Positions 1 through 8,660 of a stretch of DNA of 23,153 nucleotides are shown here, in pieces. Source of the DNA: Chara braunii. Its lineage: Eukaryota > Streptophyta > Charophyceae > Charales > Characeae. Numbering within the stretch: the stretch's first letter is position 1; each line of letters opens with the position of its first letter. The position numbers and the translations under genes are program-made. The stretch is from assembly GCA_003427395.1 (NCBI GenBank), contig BFEA01000307.1, positions 1,700,635 through 1,723,787 of the forward strand. Direction: 5' to 3'. The notes beneath the pieces were generated by a model. The model was not told where the DNA came from and did not search any database. It saw nothing but the letters and a program-made list of their open reading frames with translations.

Positions 1-225
1 CCCCAATTCTACTGCCTTCTTCCCTCGAACATAACGCATATGTGTTATAAACGAATACACGCATAAGGTGCATTCTATTCGAATACAACGCACATGCGTT
101 CTATTCGAATAGCCCTATATTTTGAATACTACGCATATGCGTTTTATTTGAATTTTTGTTAAATTTGAAAACTCGAATACAATGGATATGCGTGATGTTG
201 GGGGGAAGAAGGTAATTGTTTTCTC
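1..225. repeat. Small inverted-repeat (hairpin) element
   Basis: Bases 1-40 read in reverse complement resemble 188-225. Both contain an ATGCGT, GATGTT or TATGTT, then GGGGGGAAGAAGG-like stretch, so the two ends form an imperfect terminal inverted repeat around the palindromic units at 26-200. The same end sequence recurs at 19259-19350. This looks like a short non-autonomous or foldback repeat. The left edge coincides with the window edge, so true boundaries and any target duplication cannot be seen. Confidence 0.5.
26..200. repeat. Tandem ~27-bp palindromic units (CGAATAC..ATGCGT..ATTCG)
   Basis: The word CGAAT or TGAAT recurs at about 26, 52, 80, 106, 123 and 174, giving a period of roughly 26-28 bp with some decayed units. 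The best units (77-110 and 123-152) are near-perfect palindromes: CGAATAC, then AACGCA, a CA centre, TGCGTT, and ATTCG. ATGCGT/ACGCAT is the conserved core. The sequence is non-coding by appearance. Confidence 0.6.
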
Positions 226-371
226 CCCTTCCCCGTTTCCCTCCCTCTTCCCATCCCCTCCTTCCTCCCTTGCCTTTTCAATGATACTAATTTTCAAACG
301 GTGACCCTATCTCTCTATTGAACTAGTGTATAAATTGTTAGCAAAAACATTGGTCATCACGTTGTCGATGC

Positions 372-545
372 AAATGCCCTTACAAGGGTATCCGCCTTGG
401 TTTTTGCAAATGACCGAAAATAAGTTGGGTTTAAAAGTCAAGTATATCGCGCGAGGCGCGGTTGCGTTTGTGGTTTACGCTGACAGGATGGTTGATTAAA
501 GTAGTAGAGAGTGTGTGGGTGTGCAGACTTAAGGCGCGCATGATC
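372..545 (+). pseudogene. Remnant of an unrecognised conserved gene (left copy)
   Basis: The reading frame gives PLQGYPPWFLQMTENK and then, after a one-base frameshift near 450, LWFTLTGWLIKVVESV. The right arm (14339-14640, minus) keeps both parts in one continuous frame. The substitutions between copies are conservative (M/V, L/F, I/T, V/I), which is what a once-coding sequence would show. I do not recognise the family. The frameshift, and an in-frame stop in the first frame, mark this copy as broken. It points toward the centre of the inverted repeat. Confidence 0.45.
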
Positions 546-656
546 TCTTTTCCCTTTGGTGATTGTAAAAAACCGATGTGGTCGCCGACCAGTTTTTTAT
601 TTTGATTAAATTAGGATTAAAAAAATATTGTTTTTTGATTGATATACTTACCTTGA

Positions 657-870
657 CGTGTGCGTACATACGGACAATGGCATCGACAACGAGGTGACTT
701 TGAAGTGTTTTTCAGTAGGTTCGCTCGTTGCGCAGTATCTGTTTATTTAGGTGTCCATTAATATTAGACCCAACCTTGGAGCTATCACTATTGGTTATGG
801 TGTCGGACTTTCATCAGAGAGATTCAGTGATCGAGATCGAGTGGCGACGACGAGGGGATATCACAGTAAC
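657..870 (+). pseudogene. Second block of the same arm-borne gene (left copy)
   Basis: In one frame this reads CVHTDNGIDNEVTLKCFS, then VAQYLFI, a stop, and RPNLG followed by GVG and DRDR. The right arm on the minus strand (about 14010-14220) has the matching CIRTEDDIHNHVSLRMF, VAQYLFI, RPNLG and RDR. V/I, D/E, T/S and K/R exchanges at matching positions indicate former protein coding. The left copy has an in-frame TAG near 748. A different frame gives a longer open frame at 728-1180, but that frame is not shared with the right arm, so I treat it as a shadow. Confidence 0.4.
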
Positions 871-1184
871 GCGAGGCGACCGAGGGGTTGAAGGCCCAAC
901 GGGGCTATCTCCCTTGGTTCTGTCGTCAGCAGGGTCAGAAAGCAACCAACGCTCACTTTTCCGCGTTCGCCATATTCTGACGAGTAAAAGTTCTAAATAT
1001 TCTTATTATTGTCATATTGATTATTTTGCTCTGACGTTCTGTGACTCAAACGTGACGCCGAGTTTAGTGGTCGTCGTGGCAGTCGAGGAACTTGAGCGCG
1101 CGTCTCTTTGGTTAACCTATAAGTTTCCGCACGCCGGGATGTTGACACGGTTACTTTACCCTGCCCATCGTGAAGCTTAGACAA

Positions 1185-2600
1185 AAAAAAAAAGTGGAGC
1201 AGGGGGGTTAAAGCATATGGGGTCCGTGATCATGGCCTCCCTCGCGATAGCCTAAGGTGGGAGGGAAGCGAAGAACATTTCGAGCAGGCCGGCTACAACC
1301 AAAGGATGGCGGGGGCCTTTTGCGGGTGCCGTATCCACCTACCATGAACTGCTGGGAGAGGTTCGAGTGTGAGCAGGCCGTTTGGACCCGAAAGGCCGCA
1401 AACTATGCCTGACCAAGCGGGCCAAGGAACACTGCGAAGGAGGCACAACGATACTGTTGTGTCAGTAACTCGGCGAATGGGTTAGGGGTAACAAGTGATC
1501 GGGTAGCGCAATTGGAACTCGCGGCTTGTTATAAAGTTCCAAGAATCCTCAGTTGGAGGCTGCTACCACCATCTTGTCCCAGAGGGGGCCGTGTCCCCGT
1601 ATTCGCCGTACCAATGAGCTGGCTCGAAGAGGTCAAGCGCACGTAGTATGTATCAAGTGCACAGGCATTGTCGGGCGGCTCATTTCGGGAAGAGAGCTAT
1701 TACTTGATCTCTGAAGGAATATTGATTCCTTCGACTATCGTCCTGCGCTAAAGTATCATTCGATACTCTTCGCTGTGCTAGAGTTTGGACATAACGGAAA
1801 AGAGCAGCGTTGAGTAGGTACCGCTGACGACAACACGGGTTCGGGACAAACGAGGTTGAGATAACGAGCAGGGAGGGCGAACTGGGATGCCAAAGTGCGC
1901 CAGGTGCACTTGAAATGGAGAAGGCGATGGCGAAGGGGGAGAAACATGTATGGTAGAGGTGAGAATGGAGTTCCTTCCCGATCCTTTATGAAATGAGGCG
2001 GGCCGAAGGTCAAAATCAGGGTTTCGAGGCGGGGCGACCACAATGGTAGTATCAGAAAGGCGAATAAGCGAGCGTGGCAGAAGTTAGTAGGGAAAGTTAG
2101 TGCGCGGAGGAGGGAGATGCATCAAGGATGAAGGAAGCAAGAAATGACTAGCTCGCCCGTTTCTTTACGAAAGCGGGCGAGTGAAGGTTACTTTTGGAGG
2201 TTTTCGATGCAGGCGAGTTAGATTATGAGGTTAATTTTTTTGTGTTGGTAAGTAGAGTTCGAGGTGCGAAGAAGAGGAGTTGTATGATGATGTCGTAGAA
2301 GAAGGAGATAGAGTGAGTGGATACCGTGAAAACCCGGCCAACTTTGCCAAAACGGGTAGGGGAGGATATAACTTGGGGTTGAACAAGGCGGATCCAGTTG
2401 CGGTGTAAAAAATTGAGATTAATGGAAAGGAGGCAAGATCGGACAGAAATGGGCTGCACCACGGGAAGAGTGGTAAGACGCCTAAATGCATCTGCTCGCT
2501 TTTCAACAAAGGATTCATTCGGTTTCTAGCATGTTTCATCAGTGGAAAGAGCATCTGGGGAGCGGGTAGAGAGAGAGAGTGGGGTAGGAAAGAAAGTTGA
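1185..2600. other. Gene-poor stretch of the left arm
   Basis: Only short overlapping frames are present (for example 1756-2043 and 2231-2554 on the minus strand), with no recognisable domains and none matched to the right arm. An A-run at 1181-1191 precedes GC-richer sequence. It probably held internal exons or introns of the arm-borne gene, but I could not confirm any. Confidence 0.3.
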
Positions 2601-2609
2601 AGGGAGTGA

Positions 2610-2846
2610 GTGTACTTATCTGGTCAAGGCATATTCATGTTCGTAGAGGCGTGGGCCTGCTATGTCGACCGAGGGGTGCAAGTACCAATCGAAGAGGCGT
2701 ATTTTTCGTATTTCGACGAAGCCAATCTGTTTGCTCTACAATGCTTGGTCGTAAGACTTGTGGTACATGCGTTCGTAAAGGAATGTATGCATTACTACTT
2801 TGACCTAGGGGAAGGATGTGAGAAAGACAAAATTGCTTGTGTCTGA
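2610..2846 (+). CDS. Hypothetical protein fragment, possible 3' exon of the arm gene
   Basis: An open frame of 78 codons ends in a TGA at 2844. It reads like natural protein, with VEAWACYVDRGVQVPIEEAY, then SYFDEANLFALQCL and an acidic tail. No family is recognised. It lies on the same strand as the coding remnants at 372-870 and just upstream of the motif field at 2870-3585, so it could be the carboxyl-terminal exon of the same gene. The matching part of the right arm (around 11650-11850) aligns only over the end of this block and is not open in the same way. It may be an exon, not a whole gene, since the start codon is arbitrary. Confidence 0.35.
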   Translation: MYLSGQGIFMFVEAWACYVDRGVQVPIEEAYFSYFDEANLFALQCLVVRLVVHAFVKECMHYYFDLGEGCEKDKIACV

Positions 2847-2869
2847 CTGGGTCCATCAAAGCTTGGACA

Positions 2870-3585
2870 AGTCTCCATAGGTTTGGGGAGACCCAGTGCT
2901 ATGTTGCTTGGAGGATCAGACATGTTCCATAAGTTTGGGTGGTCTGGTTGCTTTGACTTGTGAGGACTCTTTGTAGCTGACTTTTTAGAAACCAAGCATT
3001 GTCTCATAAGTTTGGATGACTTGGTCGCCTTGTTTATTCTGGATTTTCTCAGTTTTTTTTTTTTTTTTTTTTTCTGAACGAGGGGTCTGAGCATGTTCCA
3101 TAAGTTTGGGTGGCTCGGCCTCTTCCTACTTTATTCAAGGGATCAAACTAGGTAGAGGACCAGAAATGTTCCATAAGTTTGAGTGGTCTTGGTCCAATGC
3201 CACACACATGCTGGAATCAAAAAGTTATAATTTTGTTATATTTTATTACTATCTTACTTATGAACAAGCTAGTCAGACAGTGTCCCATAAGTTTGGGTGG
3301 TCTGGTTATAGCTTATCACAAATTCAAGAGAGAGTATGAATGAAGAATAAACCTTTGGTATGAAGGGTCAGACTGAACCTCGAGCTAAAGATGATCGGTT
3401 CAGTTTATATGCTACCTCAAAAGATTAAGTGCAGACAATTATGTATAATTGGACTACCTTAAACAGTTCAGAGCGACTAGGGCGTCCTAGTAACGTGGCC
3501 AAGGAAGATAAAAGTTGCAGTGCCCTGTATTTGTATATATCAACTGGTCGAGCTAGACATGCTCCATAAGTTTGGGTGGTCTATT
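2870..3585 (+). repeat. Dispersed 18-bp motif field, CCATAAGTTTGGGTGGTC
   Basis: Near-identical copies of CCATAAGTTTGGGTGGTC start at 2927, 3003, 3098, 3171, 3285 and 3564, with a weaker one near 2873. Most are spaced 70-115 bp apart and all have the same orientation. The sequence between copies is not repeated. The copy at 3564 lies in about 50 bp absent from the right arm, so units have been gained or lost. The pattern recalls subterminal transposase-binding sites in DNA transposons, but that role is inferred. Confidence 0.7.
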
Positions 3586-3892
3586 TTTATGCTCTATGTA
3601 AGTTGGGTACAAAGAGATAAATCATTGAAAGACTATGAACTATTGTTTGATAAGATTGACTCTGGGTTGGTGAGAGTACTTACCTTTGTGGCTTGGTCTT
3701 GCATGTGGCTTAGTGAGGTTATTACTTAGTCTGAGTTTTGATTGACAGGTAGTTGTTTTAGATGCTCGCCACGTGTTATAGTCATAGGAGTTAGTCTCAA
3801 TTCCTGCATTTCTGAACTAAGTTTAATTTACTTAGGTTGATTTTTTATTTTTTCGGATCATTTATTATACTTCGTCTTATATAAATCTTGGT

Positions 3893-4455
3893 AAACCACT
3901 TTCTCTGCAGGAAGCGCTGCCATGATTTTTACAAAACCAAAGAGTTAGTTAGATTTGTATTTTCAAAGTTCATCTGATCTAACTTTTATATATGGTTTAC
4001 TAAAAATTTAGAAAGTCTCCTTTTATAAAAGGAGTGTTGCCCAAATTTTTACTAAATCAAGGAGCTAGACAAAATTGGACATTGATAAGTCAAGGTTATT
4101 CCAATTTTTGAACTTAGCTTTGTATGAATCTGGGAAGTCTTTTTTTCTAAAGAAATTGCTGCCCAAATTTTTACAGATCTAAGGAGTTAATTAAATTTTG
4201 TCTTAAGTTGAACTCAAGTTTTGTTTTGAGTCTGCATCTTACTTAGTATAAATATGAGAAGTCTCTGTTTCGAAACGGAGTGCTGCCCAATTTTTTACTA
4301 ATTCAGGGAGTTAGACAAAATTTGACTTTCGAAGAGTTAGATAATATTTCAGTTTTTATATTCGGGCTAGTATAAATTATGAAAAAAACATTTTTTATAC
4401 GTGAAGCGCTGCCAAAATTTTTATAGTTTAAAGGAGATAGGTTATATTTTGACAG
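3893..4455 (+). repeat. Five-unit tandem array, ~120-125 bp period, with palindromes (left)
   Basis: Each unit contains a GCTGCC or TTGCCC word (near 3917, 4038, 4158, 4282 and 4407), then an AAATTTTTAC-like box, a box like CAAGGAGTTAGACAAAATT, and an A/T-rich tail. Just before GCTGCC, unit 2 has the perfect palindrome CTCCTTTTATAAAAGGAG (4016-4033). Unit 4 has CTCTGTTTCGAAACGGAG (4263-4280), different in sequence but still self-complementary with one wobble. Units 1, 3 and 5 have weaker pairing. The array is mirrored at 10135-10700. Confidence 0.75.
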
Positions 4456-4459
4456 GTGA

Positions 4460-4998
4460 CGATTATGGTGATCCACTCTGTATAGAGGAGATTCTGTCAA
4501 AGTCTACCTTTCTTTGGGCACTTGCGTAATGGTAGATGCAGACTTAGTTAATTAAAAACGTTGTTTGAGTGAGGTCGTGATATGAAGGTTATTCTCCATG
4601 GACTTATATGTTAAGCTTGGGGATTGGCCTGTCTTGTGTTACATTGCCTCTTGATCGTTTGATTCAGAATTTAGGTTAGATTCAGCTTTATCCTACAAGA
4701 ATCATCGTCTGTTATCACTGATAACATGTCGGTTGCCGATTCATCAGTTTACTAGTCAACTCCAATCCGTTTTCAATACCCAACCTAAAAGACTTTAGCC
4801 CTGATGGTTTCTATTTTTTTGTTAAGGTTTTCTTCTGGACTTTTATTGAATGGTCATTTAATGAAGGTGCTGAGTAATTATTTATGGAAGGTTGGACAAA
4901 GGTTGGGGCTTGCATGGCTAACGCGAGGGGTATGAGTATAGAGAATGGTCAAAGTTGACCCCGTCTAGTGCATCGACTTTTGGTTGATCCTTTGATGT
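4460..4998. other. Non-coding inner arm sequence
   Basis: No coding signal is seen. It aligns with the reverse complement of about 9590-10130, including the shared words TGTTATCANTGATAACA (a near-perfect palindrome around 4713) and GACTTTATTGAATGGTCATTTAA-like sequence around 4840. Confidence 0.5.
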
Positions 4999-5007
4999 GA
5001 TTGCAGG

Positions 5008-5349
5008 CTACGTAGCACCGTGTTCGTGTTCGAAGGCGAACGCGAACAAGCGCCCAAAACCCTCCGAACACGAACATAAAAAATATTTAAAAAAAAAAAA
5101 AAAGTTCTCCGAAAAATCTGAAACAAATATATGTTATATATAATAACAAGAAAAGAAACGTTTGCCTTAGAGTCATGTTCAAATTCGTAGCCAATAATGA
5201 GTTAAAAATAAAAAACCGATTTTTTTAATATTATTTTTTAACAAAAAAAAATTACGTTCGCTGGAACATGTTCGCAAGCCGTTCACGCGAACGCGCGAAC
5301 ACGTTCGCCCGAACATGAAGGGGTGCTAACACGTTCGGCGTGCTACGAA
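5008..5349. mobile_element. MITE-like insertion with 9-bp target-site duplication
   Basis: GATTGCAGG occurs at 4999-5007 and again at 5350-5358, flanking 342 bp. The insert's ends are short inverted repeats: CTACGTAGCAC on the left, and TTCGTAGCAC when the right end is reverse-complemented. Further in, both ends are rich in GTTCG/CGAAC words and can fold on each other, around an A/T-rich middle. The right arm, in reverse complement near 9565-9590, has the uninterrupted site (GATGTGTTTGCAGGTATG), so the insertion postdates separation of the arms. Duplication length and ends fit a hAT- or Mutator-type non-autonomous element; the superfamily is uncertain. Confidence 0.8.
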
Positions 5350-5779
5350 GATTGCAGGTATGTTTTGTGTTTCGGACTTTGTATATGACTGTCTGCGATC
5401 ACACACATATATATGGCTGAGAGGAGTCCCACCATGATTGTGAGAAGTGATCGTCACATACTTATTCCCCTCTAAGTATATATATACATACCTATGCTTG
5501 GGTGTTTCGCGTAACCTAATGAGACCACGCTTAAGGGTTTAATCGGGGTCGAGGTTGAGAAAGGAAGGGAAATTCCCTCCCTTTACTGTTGTCCACTTCT
5601 TAAAGATTTCTTAGTCGGACGTTGGTCAAACCTGGATTCGAGGTTCTTGTTCAGGACATCCAAAGTCCGAGACTCTGCATGGAAGGGATTACCCCCTGTG
5701 TAAAGCCTGTTTGCCCTGCCCACCGGGGCACTCAGCCTAAAGGTCGGAGGTGGCACGGAGGTCGCACGGCACAAATGCA

Positions 5780-6040
5780 GATAAAAAAGGAAGCATAGGG
5801 ATTAACCAACTAGATTGATAATGAAAAATAAAGTCTATAAATGACAAGAATTTATTTGATTGATTTTTTAATTAATAATTAATATTATTGAGAATAAGTA
5901 AATTATGTATATATAAATTACATATAAATATATTATTTTTTATACATATATCATTTTTTTGTCATTTCATTTATAATGCATATTTTGACAATGTATGTTA
6001 TTTGTATTTATTGTTATATTCCTTCAGTCGTGCAATATAG
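5780..6040. other. A/T-rich island, left arm only
   Basis: The sequence is composed of TATATA, TTAATTAATAATTAA and similar runs and has no counterpart at the corresponding place in the right arm (about 9090-9130). It holds no gene. It may be another insertion, but I see no clear terminal repeats or target duplication. Confidence 0.45.
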
Positions 6041-6499
6041 TGAAGAGGTTGTCCTTCACGATACTTCGAGTTTGACACTTGAGTGTCATAAGCGGTACTC
6101 CGATCCACAAGGGACCGCTTGATTATGGACACCATATAATACGCCATCATTGGGACTGCTTGCGTATTCATGCATTGCTAGTTGGTATGGGAAGGCACTG
6201 CGTTCGCGCGGTTTTTTATACAAAGTATTGCGCGCGTCGCCCATCCGATTTCCTCGTCGGAAGGTTATGAGATGGACACAAAAGAGACTAGGAGTGTGTC
6301 GGGTCGTTTGTTTTGTGTCGTTCTGTATGTGTGAGTATAGTGGTGTAACGAGTGGTAAATGAGATGCGTCCTAGTCGACCGACGACGAATTGCGCTTGGG
6401 ACTTCAGCCCCCCAATGCGTCGGTTCGTATGCGGGTCCGATAGAGGTGTGAGACCGCGCGTACCCCCTATGCTACAGCGACCGAGAAACGTTCTCGGCT

Positions 6500-6785
6500 G
6501 GTTCACCTCTATGATTGCAACTGATTAGCTTTCGTACTGTGGACTGGTAGCTCGGCGTGGATACGCCCACCAAAAGGAGGTGATAGCTCCCGCAGGTGGA
6601 GGTAAGTCGTGCCTCGTGTTGGCCCTATCCTGTCGTAGGGGCTCGTGAGAGGTATGGCTGGCGCACTCAGCCGGAGCGGCTTGCGGAAGCTCCATGTGTA
6701 TCGCGACGAGGAAAAAACCATCCTGCGTGACGTTGCCAGGAGGGTCCCGCTCTGCACAGCGGGGGACCGATGCGCTCGACAACGC
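6500..6785 (-). pseudogene. Conserved-frame block at the inner edge of the left arm
   Basis: The minus strand carries two overlapping frames that are also preserved in the right arm at 8380-8660. One gives IHMELPQAAPAECASHT (right arm: IHKELPQAALAECASHT). The second gives YDRIGPTRGTTYLHLREL and then PPFGGRIHAELPVHSTKA, matched in the right arm by DRIGPTRGTIYLHLRDL and AELPVHSTKV. The match starts abruptly at about 6785 and 8380. This is probably decayed retroelement or repeat-family coding sequence; I do not recognise the protein. Confidence 0.45.
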
Positions 6786-6799
6786 TCACGGATTATCTT

Positions 6800-7970
6800 C
6801 TCGGTTTGACCAGAAACCGTTCATGAAGGAGAGGTCAATCCTCGACAACATTGCCACTTTGATAGAGTCAATGAAAAATGTCACATAAGAGAATCTAAAT
6901 ATGGNTGNCTTGCTGCTTGACTTGGAAAAANCCTATGAAAGAGTCGGTTNGGNTTTTGTCCTAACGACTATGAGGCATATGGACATTGGACTTAGCTACT
7001 ATACTTGGGTGTAGGCTTCGTACTTCCACACGATAACCTTTTTTTTTCCAATGTACAGTCTGGGTTGATATTAAGGGTGCTTATAAGAAGAGCAGGCACC
7101 ACTAGCATTCCCGAGGAGGCTCCATCTATTGGTGGGGAGCAACACCTGCTGGAAAACAGGTCCTGCGTCCTTTAACATTGTAGTTGTTTGTTGTCTGTTG
7201 TACAGACTCTTGACTGACTGAATGATTGAATCGACAGTAGACTGCATGTTCTATTTCGCAAACAGAAAAATTGACTGACAGAATTACGCAGTAGTTACGC
7301 AGCCTAAGTTGATTGTCTGTATATTACCTTAAATCTTAACCAGTTCTACCTAGGTGACGATCAACGTCAAAATCTTTCCTGCATTTCTATTGACNCCGTC
7401 AATGCANNAAGGTTGCCCCCTTGNGCCTCTGCTTTTTGTAATGTGGATAAATATTTTGGTGAACAATATAAGACAAAACTCGTACATAGTTGGTTTTCGC
7501 ATTCAAGGACAGTCCCAGTTCAAAGGCAACGCATTGGCTGACGACCTGACCATAGTTACTAAAAATATCGTCGGTGTCCTTGTTGCATTGACAGAGTTCA
7601 GGGGCAAAGTCAGTGTACTTCTCACCTTATCAGTTCGTGATCTGTACGAATTAGGGGATAAAAACAAATCCCATTGACTTGTTTGAAAGGTTTCTGGGGG
7701 GGGGAAATCTACTTCCAAAAATGTATGGATGTTCAGGACAGACCGCCGCTTGAACGTGTTTGGGATTAGAAGTCTTCATTTGTAAGTCGAAAAACACATA
7801 TGGCCTCTTAATGTTTGGGAAAGCTCTTATCCTCAATGCATCAATTTTCTCACAGCTCTAGCCTCTGGCACGCTAGTGCAGAAAGACATATGGGCAAAAC
7901 TACGGCAAAGAGGATCATAAAAATTACATTTAAGTACGTGTGGAAGCCAGACATAGTGGAGGACTAAGGC
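6800..7970 (+). mobile_element. Non-LTR retrotransposon (LINE) reverse-transcriptase fragment
   Basis: The frame at 6823-7045 reads MKERSILDNIATLIESMKN, a stop, then LLLDLEKxYERVG and FVLTTMRHMDIG, which is the palm region with the first catalytic aspartate (in LLDLEKAYDRV-type motifs). The frame at 7354-7677 has GCPLxPLLFVMWINILV and then NALADDLTIVTKN, where ADD (7537-7545) is the catalytic motif C. Downstream frames add LNVFGIRSLHL, VWxxALILNASI and FKYVWKP-like pieces up to about 7970. In-frame stops, frameshifts, unknown bases and a ~290-bp interruption make it a dead fragment. It lacks the endonuclease domain and both ends. Confidence 0.85.
7062..7350. other. Non-RT sequence interrupting the LINE fragment
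   Basis: Between the FHTITFFFP region and the GCPL motif the reverse-transcriptase homology is lost for roughly 290 bp, where the family normally has only about 15-25 residues. The insert has CTGACTGA/TTGACTGACAGAATTACGCAG-like short repeats and no open frame. No target duplication or terminal repeats were found, so its nature is unknown. Confidence 0.4.
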
Positions 7971-7989
7971 CAAGTATCTCGCCGAGTTC

Positions 7990-8215
7990 AAGTTACCGAT
8001 GATACCCCCTCTACACATCGAGTATCTTGTGCGTTGGAAGGGCTATCATGAGGAGGAGGCTACTTGGAAGCCCCTCGAGCACTTGGAGCACGTCCAGATG
8101 TTGGTGCGTGCATATGACCATGCTCGTCGTGTTGAGACATCTTCTTTACTCAACCGACTGACCCTCTTCCTCTTCCTTCGACTAAGGAGATTGCTGAGGA
8201 CGAGTCCGCTCCCTC
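7990..8215 (+). pseudogene. Ty3/gypsy chromovirus integrase C-terminal chromodomain fragment
   Basis: The frame from 7999 contains EYLVRWKGYHEEEATWKPLE and then HLEHVQMLVRAYD, the classic chromodomain core with aromatic residues Y, W and W. This domain sits at the carboxyl end of integrase in plant chromoviruses, where it guides insertion to modified chromatin. A frameshift near 8150 moves the continuation (DPLPLPSTKEIAEDESAP) to another frame that ends at a TAG near 8218. Nothing upstream matches integrase or RNase H, because the LINE fragment abuts directly. The fragment is therefore truncated at both sides. Confidence 0.85.
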
Positions 8216-8379
8216 TTAGGTCGTTCTTCAGCAGCAGACAAACACCTCCGCGCGTCCACAAGACCACAATGCACTCATCGACACCCTTGGTGTCTTGACG
8301 ACTTATACTCTGATCACCTACCTTCTCCCTACCTACTCACACCTTCAGGTACTCCATCATCAGCTTCTTCAGGATGTCA

Positions 8380-8660
8380 GCGTTGTCGAGCACATCGGTC
8401 TCCTGCAGGGCGGGGCCCTCTCGGCCGCGTCATGCAGGAGTTGGTCTTACTCACGATTCACAAGGAGCTTCCGCAAGCAGCTCTGGCCGAGTGCGCCAGT
8501 CATACCCCTATGACAGGATAGGGCCAACGCGAGGTACAATTTACCTCCACCTGCGGGACTTGTCACCTCCCTTCGGTGGGNGTATCCCCGCCGAGCTACC
8601 AGTCCACAGTACGAAAGTTAATCAGTTGCAATCGCAGAGGGGGACCAACGGATGACGTTT
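8380..8660 (+). pseudogene. Conserved-frame block at the inner edge of the right arm
   Basis: This is the counterpart of 6500-6785. The plus strand gives HKELPQAALAECASHTP in one frame and YDRIGPTRGTIYLHLRDL, then PPFGGxIPAELPVHSTKVNQ, in another. It begins 160 bp downstream of the chromovirus chromodomain end and lies on the same strand. A link to the tail of that retroelement is possible, but the left-arm copy has no chromodomain next to it. It contains an unknown base at 8581. Confidence 0.45.

Larger units (their letters stand above)
350..6785 (+). repeat. Left arm of a ~14-kb inverted repeat
   Basis: Reverse-complement comparison with 8380-14530 gives collinear matching blocks: 375-545 with 14505-14325, 657-990 with about 14220-13930, 2800-3340 with about 11650-11200, 3480-4990 with about 11040-9590, 5375-5540 with 9545-9410, and 6065-6785 with about 9090-8380. 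By eye the best blocks are about 70-80% identical, with small indels. The stretch 1190-2600 was not convincingly matched. The arm may be one half of a giant foldback element, or one of two copies of a repeat family inserted tail to tail. Confidence 0.75.

Noticed and set aside
728-1180. 150-codon open frame on the plus strand
   Set aside because: The frame shared with the right arm is a different one, so this long frame is most likely a chance shadow.
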